A stretch of 64,000 nucleotides of DNA from positions 243,501 to 307,500 of the forward strand of contig JAGFBZ010000853.1 of assembly GCA_018398805.1 (NCBI GenBank), written 5' to 3'. The notes below the pieces were generated by a model. The model worked only from the letters and a program-made list of their open reading frames with translations. It made no database searches and had not been told where the DNA came from. Positions 12,095 through 23,240 of this stretch are shown here, piece by piece. Positions within the stretch are counted from its first letter, which is position 1. Each line of letters opens with the position of its first letter. Position numbers and translations under genes: made by a program. Origin of the DNA: Hirundichthys speculiger (lineage: Eukaryota > Chordata > Actinopteri > Beloniformes > Exocoetidae).

Positions 12095-15000
12095 TAATCT
12101 TATATCTTATAATATACATTTTAATTAAAAAAAAAACCACAAAATTTTGGCTACATAAAATTTTAGCTTTTACATTATAAATTGGATAAGACATATCTGG
12201 ACTTGGAGTCTGAAGTTAAAATACTGAAACAGTAGGTTGTGCAGCTAAAATAAAAATGACCGTTAACTGTGATGTTTAACAATATCTGATAATGAGAAGT
12301 GAGACTGAAACTTATGGACTTTTGATAGTGCACATAGCCCAGCATTTTGCTTTACTTATTGTTAAGTACAGTAATACATTCATGTTTCAAAAGAAAAAAA
12401 AAAGGAAAACCACGTTGGTTTCAAGTGACTCAACAACAGCTTGAAAGCTGTGTTCATCCTGCACAATTATCAGTTCTAATACGCTTATTGAACTAGTTGA
12501 TTTTTCAGCCTGGGTATCATTGTTTCATGTCCCAATGTCAGATGAATCAGGGGTGAAAGGATTTGAACGCTTGAACCAGATATTAATGTATCTGCGAGCA
12601 ACCACAAGTGTCTCTCAGCAGTCAAGGTCCGTTGTTTTCATTCATTAACAACAGAATTTCCTGTTCTGAGAAGCGGAGCTCGAAAAGAAGACGCAAATAA
12701 GTGGAGGCAGCTGCTGTCTTGAGTTGTTTGATGATTTAAATATTCGCAAGTCTTAGACATGGAGAAAATCGCTATACTAGTGTCCTTCGGAGATGAAAGC
12801 GCCGACAGCTGTACCGCCAGCTCTCTGCCCAGGAAAATATGTGCTGGCTACTCAGCACTGCAGAGGAAGTTGCCAGATGGTGCTTTGACAATCATCTGAG
12901 CTACCCCATTCTCCTTTTTTGAGTTCAATCTTAATGATTAAACTGAAAGGGCGAAGCTACAAGAGGTGGCACATTAAAAATACTTTGGGAGCCGATACAT
13001 GCTCCCAGGAGACAGAACAATTAAACAACCACAGACTTTCACAATAGTTGAAAGCTATAAAACCTGCAGCAGTCTTTGAACACAAAGTACAATTTTCCAG
13101 GACTGTCAATCAATCTACATATTTATATATATATATATATAAGGCTAGTATTATAGAGGGATACTCAGTCCGAGGTTAGAGGTCAAGGTAGCAGTTCTGC
13201 TATTTCCTTTATTTTTCTCTCTCTTTTCTCACTCTTTCTGAGGCAGTAAACAAATCTCTATATCTTCAGTGTTTTGTCTGGAGCTGACAGCAGCCAACCC
13301 AGCCACAAAGAAGTGCAGTGTTTTCTGAGTTGGTGTGTCTATATGTGTGTGTGTGAAAGAGAGAGAGGGAGAAAGATTAACAAAGCAAAATGGCCACTGA
13401 CAGAGGAAGGACAGCAGGGAAAAAGGAATTCAAATGTTCATTGATTTTTAGAGTGAAACTTCCCTCAGACCTTGCACAGAAACTGGGAAATACCGCAGGC
13501 TTTAAACAATTTAAAGCCTTAAATTTAACTGTAAAATTTTTGCTCATGAGATTCAGTACTTGGACATCACAGTGATGCACAAACATGTATCGAGTGTTTA
13601 GGATGTCCAAATGCCAACAGTGAAAATAATTGAGCTAGTTGTGCATGAGCAAATGGACAACACATGAACAAAGCCATCACGCTATTTGAGCAGCTGTGTT
13701 AGGGCGATACATGTGAGTATCCATACACACACACGTGCACACAAAGATGTTTCCATGACTTCAGACGGGACTACACTTACTTTAATTTAATTTTCTCCAT
13801 CCAGTCCAGCCTAACTTATTCTACCGGCTCTCTGTGTGACATCTAACCTCGTGTTTGAACAGAGCAGATGAATCATGAGACTGTCCGAAAGGTGAAAGAC
13901 TACAAATGATCATTGAACAAGAAAACACAGTTGAAGATGTACAACTGCAGAGGTTACAAAAGGACTTCTGTTGTTGAGGGCTGAATACAAAATCATGAGT
14001 AAAGCACCAAGAAAATGAGCTGTTCAGGTCAATTACGAGAGTGCATCATGACCCAGGCAACTTTGTGACAAGTGTGACTTCTCCTGCCATGTAGCACATG
14101 ATTATCTTTGTGGACCTGACTGCGTTCACATGTAAAAACAGGCAAAAAAAAAAAAGAAAAAGCTTGACTTCTGATCAAACCTTTTAAATGTAAATCTCAT
14201 TGTAGTGATGCGATACTATTGAAATAAGACAAGCTGAGAGTATTCATACATCAGATCTATACACCTGCTTCATCCTCTTTTTATTTTTTGATGGGTACAA
14301 ATTCCAGTGCAATACAGGACTATGCACGCAAAATCCTGTTAGCAATTTAGTATCACCATGTAACCCACGGAAACCAATGCAGGCACAGGAAAAAAACAAG
14401 CTCAAAATCCTCACAGAAAGACCACAGAATAAAACTGAATCAGAAACCATACACGAGGCGACACTGACAGCATGTATTGGAAATTATACATTGGTAAAGG
14501 GTTAAAAAGCTTCAGTAGCTTTTGCCTATAACACAAACATCTGCTAGAAACCATAAATACAAGTGAAATTTGGGTTCCCAGGTTGTGGAAAAACTCCATT
14601 TTACGTTTGTTTTGAGTTAGCGCTTGGATCCATCAGTGAGTCCCCTTTGCTTTTCTATGAACTATGATACCACAGACCATCAAACATTGGTTTTCATAAC
14701 CACCTATTGATGTATGAAAGCCTTGACAATTACAGGATTTATATTTTGGTGTTTTGTATTTTTATAGGCCTGCTTTAGTAGAAATAGAAACCAAATGATC
14801 AGAGGCTACCCGAGTGGTGCAAAATAATGCTATTTTTATCAGTAAGGTGTTGCATCTGGAGTTTATTGCAGACAAGACCACTTCTGGTAAAGAAAGCAAC
14901 ACACCAAAACAAGCAATACAGATCATTCATTTTATATCATTTTCTACCTTTAAATAATAATGGTGTACTACTGTGATGCTCCAGATTGTAAATCACATAG

Positions 15001-15700
15001 ATTCAAAGCAAAGAAGCTCCACATCTATCTCTTCATGGCTGATGTGATGCAAGTAAAGAACTGAAAGATCTCTCTCCACTGAGAAGATGGAAGGCACTGA
15101 TTTTGCATGAGGGGAAGGACAAAACGGGGGAAGAATGTGGACGTGTTAAACTTCACAAGAAATTCCAGGTTACGTACCCCGTTATTTCCACGAGGAAAAG
15201 ATCGGCACTGACAAATACACGAGTGGTGATCCTGCTTTGTATGGAAGAAGGAAACTACTAGCATGGAGAAGACCAGAAAAGCACAGGTCTGAGTGTGAGC
15301 GCTGCCCCTCACACGTCATGTTCTGTGGGATTCGTGTGAACTGTTTGTCCTTAAATACTAATCCAAATGTTTAACTCACAGAGTAATGACAATAATATCA
15401 TTTTGAATCAAAATAAGAATTTGACTTATGTTGCTGTAAAACAATATTTTTCAGTTTTATATGTACAATTTTAAATAAACCAGATATTATTTTTTTTTAA
15501 AAGGACTACAGATTAGAATGAAAAAAAAAAAACCTGCCAGTTTTTAATCAGGACTTTCGTGTTAGTCTTAGGTCAATTTAGTCACTTTTTCCAATCTCTT
15601 TTTTTTTTTTCTCCATTCTTGAAATATTGTTTTTTTTTCTTTTAAGCTATATCAAAAAGTTTCAGTCATACTTTTTTGGTTTTGTGAGCAGGGGAGCTGC
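12095..15700. other. No gene seen
   Basis: A 46-codon frame at 12759-12899 and a Cys/His-containing segment at about 14960-15060 are the only items of note, both weak. Otherwise homopolymer runs and AT-rich sequence. Confidence 0.5.
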
Positions 15701-15736
15701 TGGCTGTCTACTGTTACTCTGTCTCCTCTACTGTCT

Positions 15737-15880
15737 TGCTTGCTTCCATTTCAGCTTCTCCCTTTTCAGGGTCACAACTGCTGAGTGGTCCGCATGACAT
15801 GATTTGGCACACTTTTTACGCCGGATGCCTTTTCTGACGCAACCGGGACTCAAACCGGGACCTCTCACATGGTAGATGAC
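15737..15880 (-). mobile_element. tRNA-derived SINE fragment
   Basis: On the minus strand it has a Pol III B-box-like GGTTTGAGTCCC followed by GTTGCGTCAGAAAAGGCATC, then GCGGACC and a GGGAGAAGCTGAAA-type body. The core resembles tRNA-derived SINEs widespread in teleosts. It sits at the left edge of the minisatellite, with array-like words on both sides. Confidence 0.6.
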
Positions 15881-15881
15881 A

Positions 15882-18800
15882 GCATATAAATATACTGTTA
15901 CTCTACTGTCTACTCTTCTGTTAATATATTACTCTACTGTAAACTCTTCTGTTCATATGTTACTCTACTGTTACTCTACTGTCTACTCTTCTATTAATAT
16001 GTTACTCTACTGTTACTCTACTGTCTACTCTTCTGTTAATATATTACTCTACTGTTACTCTACTGTCTACTCTTCTGTTAATATGTTACTCTACTGTCTA
16101 CTCTTCTGTTAATGTTACTCTACTGTTACTCTACTGTCTACTCTCTGTTATTACTCTACTGTTACTACTGCTACTCTACTGTCTACTCTCCTTTACTGTT
16201 AATAACTGTTACTCTACTGTCTACTCTTCTGTTAATACTGTTACTCTACTGTTACTCTACTCTCTACTCTCTATTACTCTACTGTTACTCTGCTACACTA
16301 CTGTCTACTCTCTTTTACTGTAAATACTGTTACTCTATTGTCTACTCTTCTGTTAATATGTTACTCTACTGTCTACTCTTCTGTTAATGTTACTCTACTG
16401 TTACTCTACTGTCTATTCTGTTACTCTACTGTTACTCTGCTACACTACTGTCTACTCTCCTTTACTGTTAATATACTGTTACTCTACTGTCTACTCTTCT
16501 GTTAATGTTTACTCTACTGTTACTCTACTCTCTACCCTATTACTCTACTGTTACTCTGCTACACTACTGTCTACTCTCTTTTACTGTAAATATACTGTTA
16601 CTCTACTGTCTACTCTTCTGTTAATGTTACTGTTACTCTACTGTCTACTCTTCTGTTAATGTTACTCTACTGTCTACTTCTGTTACTACTCTACTGTTAC
16701 TCTGCTACACTACTGTCTACTCTCCTTTACTGTAAATATACTGTTACTCTACTGTCTACTCTTCTGTTAATATGTTACTCTACTGTTACTCTACTCTCTA
16801 CCCTATTACTCTACTGTTACTCTGCTACACTACTGTCTACTCTCTTTTACTGTAAATATACTGTTACTCTCTCTGTCTACTCTTCTGTTAATGTTACTCT
16901 ACTGTCTACTCTTCTGTTGTTACTCTGTTACTCTACTGTCTACTCTATTACTCTACTGTTACTCTGCTACACTACTGTCTACTCTCCTTTACTGTAAATA
17001 TACTGTTACTCTACTGTCTACTCTTCTGTTAATATGTTACTCTACTGTCTACTCTTCTGTTAATGTTACTCTACTGTTACTCTACTGTCTATTCTGTTAC
17101 TCTACTGTTACTCTGCTACACTACTGTCTACTCTCCTTTACTGTAAATATACTGTTACTCTACTGTCTACTCTTCTGTTAATATGTTACTCTACTGTTAC
17201 TCTACTCTCTACTCCTACTCTCTACTGTTACTCTGCTACACTACTGTCTACTCTCTTTTACTGTAAATATACTGTTACTCTATGTCTACTCTTCTGTTAA
17301 TATGTTTACTCTACTGTCTACTCTTCTGTCTGTTACTCTAACTGTTACTCTCTACTTCCTGTTATGTTACTCTCTGTTACTCTACTGTCTACTGTTACTC
17401 TACTACTGTTACTCTGCTACACTACTGTCTACTCTCCTTTACTGTAAATATACTGTTACTCTACTACTCTTCTGTTAATATGTTACTCTACTGTCTACTC
17501 TTCTGTTAATGTTACTCTACTGTTACTCTACTGTCTATTCTGTTACTCTACTGTTACTCTGCTACACTACTGTCTACTCTCCTTTACTGTAAATATACTG
17601 TTACTCTACTGTCTACTCTTCTGTTAATATGTTACTCTACTGTTACTCTACTCTCTACCCTATTACTCTACTGTTACTCTGCTACACTACTGTCTACTCT
17701 CTTTTACTGTAAATATACTGTTACTCTACTGTCTACTCTTCTGTTAATATGTTACTCTACTGTCTACTCTTCTGTTAATGTTACTCTACTGTCTATTCTG
17801 TTACTCTACTGTTACTCTGCTACACTACTGTCTACTCTCCTTTACTGTAAATATACTGTTACTCTACTGTCTACTCTTCTGTTAATATGTTACTCTACTG
17901 TTACTCTACTCTCTACCTACTATTACTCTACTGTTACTACTCTGCTACACTACTGTCTACTCTCTTTTACTGTAAATTACTGTTACTCTATTGTCTACTC
18001 TTCTGTTAATATGTTACTCTACTGTCTACTCTTCTGTTAATGTTACTCTACGGTTACTCTACTGTCTATTCTATTACTCTACTGTTACTCTGCTACACTA
18101 CTGTCTACTCTCTTTTACTGTAAATATACTGTTACTCTATTGTCTACTCTTCTGTTACTACTGTTACTCTACTGTCTACTCTGTTACTGTTACTCTAACT
18201 GTTACTCTCTACTGTCTAATCTGTTACTCTACTGTTACTCTGTACACTACTGTCTACTCTCCTTTACTGTAATATACTGTTACTCTACTGTCTACTCTTC
18301 TGTTAATGTTACTCTACTGTTACTCTACTGTCTACCCTGTTACTCTACTGTTACTCTGCTACACTACTGTCTACTCTCCTTTACTGTAAATATACTGTTA
18401 CTCTACTGTCTACTCTTCTGTTAATATGTTACTCTACTGTCTACTCTTCTGTTAATGTTACTCTACTGTTACTCTACTGTCTATTCTGTTACTCTACTGT
18501 TACTCTGCTACACTACTGTCTACTCTCCTTTACTGTAAATATACTGTTACTCTACTGTCTACTCTTCTGTTAATGTTACTCTACTGTTACTCTACTGTCT
18601 ACTCTTCTGTTAATGTTACTCTACTGTTACTCTACTTGTTATTCTACTGTCTATTCTGTTACTCTACTGTTACTTTGTTACTCTACTGTCTACTCTTCTG
18701 TTAATGTTACTCTACTGTCTACTCTTCTGTTAATGTTACTCTACTGTCTATTCTGTTACTCTACTGTTACTCTGCTGTCTACCCTGTTACTCTACTGTAA

Positions 18801-19768
18801 CTCTGTTACACTACTGTCTACTCTTCTGTTAATGTTACTCTACTGTTACTCTACAGTCTACTCTTCTGTTAATATGTTACTCTACTTTCTACTCTTCTGT
18901 TAATGTTACTCTACTGTTACTCTACTGTCTGTTCTGTTACTCTACTGTTACTCTGCTACACTACTGTCTACTCTCCTTTACTGTAAATATACTGTTACTC
19001 TACTGTCTACTCTTCTGTTAATATGTTACTCTACTGTTACTCTACTCTCTACCCTATTACTCTACTGTTACTCTGCTACACTTCTGTCTACTCTCTTTTA
19101 CTGTAAATATACTGTTACTCTATTGTCTACTCTTCTGTTAATATGTTACTCTACTGTCTACTCTTCTGTTAATGTTACTCTACGGTTACTCTACTGTTTA
19201 TTCTATTACTCTACTGTTACTCTGCTACACTACTGTCTACTCTCCTTTACTGTAAATATACTGTTACTCTACTGTCTACTCTTCTGTTAATATGTTATGC
19301 TACTGTTACTCTACTGTCTACTCTTCTGTTAATGTTACTCTACTGTTACTCTACTGTTACTTTGTTACTCTACTGTCTACTCTTCTGTTAATGTTACTCT
19401 ACTGTCTACTCTTCTGTTAATGTTACTCTACTGTCTATTCTGTTACTCTACTGTTACTCTGCTGTCTACCCTGTTACTCTACTGTAACTCTGTTACACTA
19501 CTGTCTACTCTTCTGTTAATGTTACTCTACTGTTACTCTACAGTCTACTCTTCTGTTAATATGTTACTCTACTTTCTACTCTTCTGTTAATGTTACTCTA
19601 CTGTTACTCTACTGTCTGTTCTGTTACTCTACTGTTACTCTGCTACACTACTGTCTACTCTCCTTTACTGTAAATATACTGTTACTCTACTGTCTACTCT
19701 TCTTTTAATATGTTACTCTACTGTTACTCTACTGTCTACTCTGTTACTCTACTGTTTACTCTTCTGTC
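15882..19768. repeat. 3.9-kb minisatellite array of TACTCTACTG-type words
   Basis: An essentially uninterrupted array of TACTCTACTGT, TCTACTCTTCTGTTAAT and related words. A longer motif containing GCTACACTACTGTCTACTC recurs mostly at alternating spacings of about 150 and 120 bases, with CTCTCCTTT and CTCTCTTTT variants. A block at 18674-19035 recurs at 19361-19722 with a constant 687-base offset. The plus strand is pyrimidine-rich. Long open frames rich in Y, C, L, S and V are by-products of the repeat. Confidence 0.95.
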
Positions 19769-20116
19769 ACCTCTGATGAAGTCCTGAACTGTAACTCTTG
19801 TCTTTCATTGTGGGTTGGATCAAATTAAAAGCATACTGTTAATTTATTCATTAATAATTAATTGATGGTTTATTGAAATAGTTCTAAAGGGAAAAGGTGG
19901 ACATTACCGTTAGCTCGTCATAAGCAGAGAACAGTTGGGTTTGAAACTTGTATTTCTGTTTCACATTATGGTCCTGAGTTCTGAAATTACCAACGTTTGC
20001 GTCTCAGTTTGACTGTTTTGTAGCCGCTGCTTTTTTTTTTTTTTCTTTGTACTGACGCTTATCTGCATGACGTCCCACAAACCACATCCTGTTAGATTTC
20101 ATCTATGAAAACTTAC

Positions 20117-20420
20117 CGGTAACATTCCTGCTGCTCAGTTTTAGGATCCTCCTGTCCCGTCAGAAGAACAACTCTCTCCTCCTCTACTCGCTCACCGGAT
20201 TATTATTATTCCTTCTCTTTTTCCTCTGCTTGATGATACTTTTCCACAAATACCCGCACTCCTCCTCTTCGTCTTTCTTCTTCTCTCAGCCCTCTGAGAG
20301 TCCGGCCAGATATCCAGATGATTAGAAAACCTAAAACTCCGCTCAGCTGCTCTCTACTTTCCTGACAAACCCACCCTCTTCCTTCCTTCCTTCCTTCCTC
20401 TCCCACACACACTCCGACCC
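20117..20420 (-). other. Possible untranslated first exon of an unidentified minus-strand gene
   Basis: On the minus strand a GA-rich tract resembling a 5' UTR ends at a strong donor, ACCG/GTAAGT (20111-20117). CTTCC repeats at 20380-20400 lie at its upstream edge. No coding exon can be tied to it within the window. It could equally be chance. Confidence 0.25.
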
Positions 20421-21081
20421 GCTCTCTCTCCTTACTCTAATATCAACTCACAGAGGAAACAAAACTAGATGCTTAAACACACATTTAGGCCACAGCTCCA
20501 GCTGTAGTATCATTATTAAATATCAGATTGCATCCCCAGATTATGATCTTGAGCAGCGGGCGGTCCCGGCTCTGGTCTGGCTCTGGTCTGGCTCTGGTCT
20601 GCAGGGTGAACTGGGTCACCGCCTCTGATCCGCCCTCGGTCTCCTCCCGATGATGGAAACCGTGACTGAAGTCTGGACAGCAAACTGTAGAGGGAATAAA
20701 GCCAACTGACAGTATTGATAAATACTATATTCCAGCACGGATGGATCAATGTAATTTTGAGAAAGAGCGCCCTCTCTCGGTCATGCAAGTTTTGCATGAG
20801 TCCTATGTAGTTTCAAATATTTTCAATAAAAGTTGGAATATACCATGCAGAAATGCAAATAAATTACAGCAGGAAAGGCAAGATAGGAAGCAAAGAATTA
20901 TATATAAACCTGCTCAATGTCTAATGAACTTTGCAAAAATCAATATTCAGACAATTCTTCAGTAAAAATAAAGAAAGTGTTAAGTGTGTGTTTTGTTAGG
21001 GTTCCCTGGTCATTAACATAGCAAATTTGTTTACAGTTACAACAACAGCCTTAAAATAAATGCAGTGAAGATACACTTCTA

Positions 21082-21371
21082 CAGGGCTTGACGCTAACTT
21101 TTTGGCTGCCCAGCCACTGTGGCTAGTGCTTTTCCTCTGTCATTAGCCATTTAGTCTTTATGCTAGCCACAGTTTTGCTGTCAGTTTTTATCTTCTTCAC
21201 AATATTCTTGCATTTACATTTTAAATACAAACAATTGGTAAAACTATTGTGATGTGTCATATCAAAGAATAAGATACCAGCCAAAGTTGCTTGTGAGACA
21301 GAAATTGTTACTAGCTACAGCCAAATTTTACTAGCATTTGGCCGGTTAGCCGGTGTCAGTGTCAAGCCCTG
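21082..21371. mobile_element. 290-bp hAT MITE with perfect 8-bp target duplication
   Basis: The ends are CAGGGCTTGACGCTAAC and GTCAGTGTCAAGCCCTG, inverted copies over at least 11 bases. The flanks 21074-21081 and 21372-21379 are both CACTTCTA. GCTAGCC-type words are mirrored inside. No reading frame. The size, ends and 8-bp duplication are diagnostic of a non-autonomous hAT element. Confidence 0.93.
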
Positions 21372-21849
21372 CACTTCTACATCATACAGAGTAAAAACAC
21401 AAAGTTCAAATGGAGATATATTTAAGTAAATCTGGACAGAGACAGATGTATGCAGGGCTCAGCTTACCTCAAATACATCCTTTATAATATTTATGTAGGT
21501 TCATAACATTTATTTCAACATAGTTCACTTTTTACATAGTTGTGCAGCTTTCAAGTGACTCTTTTTGTACTTATTAAATTCAGGGTGTAACCCTCTCATA
21601 TTTATTACCGTTTTGAGGGATATACCACTCTCATGCAGTTCTTTCCAGAAGCTTTGTTTTCTTTGCTTTAATGTTATAGCTGTAAGAAAAGAGAGTGGAA
21701 ACCGTCTAACTGTACACACACAGTCAGTGGTCAGTAGCTTACAGGAAGTTTAGAGATGTTTAGCTGTCATAAACTCAGCAGATTATTGCAGAGCTCTAAT
21801 CAAGGGGTGATGGGTGAGTCCTTAAAGGTCTAATTGTGTAGTCAGTACA

Positions 21850-22130
21850 GTATTTTATTAATGTTTAATGTATTTAACTTATGCAATTTTAATCTAAATT
21901 TTGTAGCTGTGTGTATTTGTTTATGTTATCTGTTCACTGCATTATTCACTGTATTTGTATTATTGTATTTTATATTCAGTATCTTTTATCTTTCTTTAGC
22001 CTGACCAGGGACAAAGACTGCAAATTAGCTGAAGCTAGACGTCTTGTATGCATCACATTTTTCATTTTTTTGTGACAATGTTGTATGTATCGTCCCTGTT
22101 AAATAAACATAACTAAACTAAACTAAACTA
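21850..22130 (+). mobile_element. LINE 3' end with (ACTAA)n tail
   Basis: CCTGACCAGGGACAAAGACTG, then GTCCCTGTTAAATAAACATA and ACTAAACTAAACTAA make a typical L2-like LINE 3' terminus on the plus strand. The 5' limit is uncertain. Confidence 0.65.
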
Positions 22131-22839
22131 ATTTGAGGTCATATTTTATGATCCATAAAAACATGACACAATACTTTATATCTGGATCATTACTTTCATG
22201 TTTCACGTTGATGTGCAATATGTTTGTGTTTTTTTTTTTCTTGAACAAGAAAGCAACATTATTGTTGCTAAGTGATAAACCTTGTAACCGGATATAGAGC
22301 CACTGTTCAACATTAAATGCTTTTAATAAAAATGTCCTCCCTACTCTTCCCATACAAGTGCTGCAGACTTGTATATAAAATGGCACTGACCATGTGATCA
22401 TATGACATGATATCACTGCCCTCTACTGGCCAGCAGAGTAACAGCAGTTATTCTGACAATTCAGTTTTCCATCTATGTCTGCTGTCAGGAGGTCGGAGCC
22501 TATTTCAGTTAGTATTAGTTCATTAATATTATAATGATTAAACTTATTAAAGAGAGTTATTACAGTTATTAATATTAAAATAACTAATATTAATCATGCA
22601 CACAATCATATTAATACAAACTTGAATCTATTCAGTTTATTTAATTAATTTGTTAGAACAATTTTACAGTATTTTCATGGATTAGATCAGTCATATTTTA
22701 TGAAATGTTAATACCATAAATAAAGAATTTAATGCCAGCAACACACAAATAAATAATTCCACTCTGGAAAATTTTACAATTATCATAAAAATCAATGAGC
22801 GGTGAGGGTGTCAGGATTAAAAGAAGCAACCATCCATGG

Positions 22840-23240
22840 TGCTTTCAGAATGAATCACCACTCACCATGTTGTGCTAAATGCCATCAAAGGACTGGATCA
22901 CAGTGGACACATGTTCTGTGCAAAGATGAGTCACAGTTTGTTTGCTTTTGAGGAAAATGGTTTTATGTGACAAAAGGGGAGGCTGTTATCAACAAAAGGT
23001 GCAAAAGCATCTGTGATGGTCTGGGGAGGGGGGGGGATGCATCAGTGCTCATGGCCTGGATGATCTGCATACTAACAGAGGCATGTACTTAAATTTTATG
23101 TTGCAACATATTTTCCCTGGAAGTCATTGTTACTTTAGCAGGACAATGTTGAACCTCACTGTGCAGAACAGTTTGGCTTCATAGACACGACTGTATGACC
23201 TTAACTGGGATGCCTGCAGTCAAGAGGCCAGATGCATAAA
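22840..23240 (+). pseudogene. Tc1/mariner transposase fragment
   Basis: Plus-strand pieces resemble a DDE transposase: a DESQFVCF-like stretch near 22930, a VMVWGGG-like segment near 23015 and QDNVEPHCAEQFG near 23140. Stops and shifts abound. No terminal repeats recognised. Confidence 0.6.

Noticed and set aside
12759..12899. 46-codon frame beginning MEKIAILVSFGDES
   Set aside because: Looks codon-like at first, but it has no recognisable family, no splice partner and stops early.
14960..15312. Possible THAP-type zinc finger remnant (YCDAPDCKSHRFKAKK) on plus, with a 95-codon minus frame over it
   Set aside because: Only the first Cys pair resembles a THAP domain; the rest breaks down. Too weak to call.
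16659..16997. 112-codon plus-strand frame in the minisatellite
   Set aside because: Made entirely of tandem repeat words; similar frames occur all along the array.
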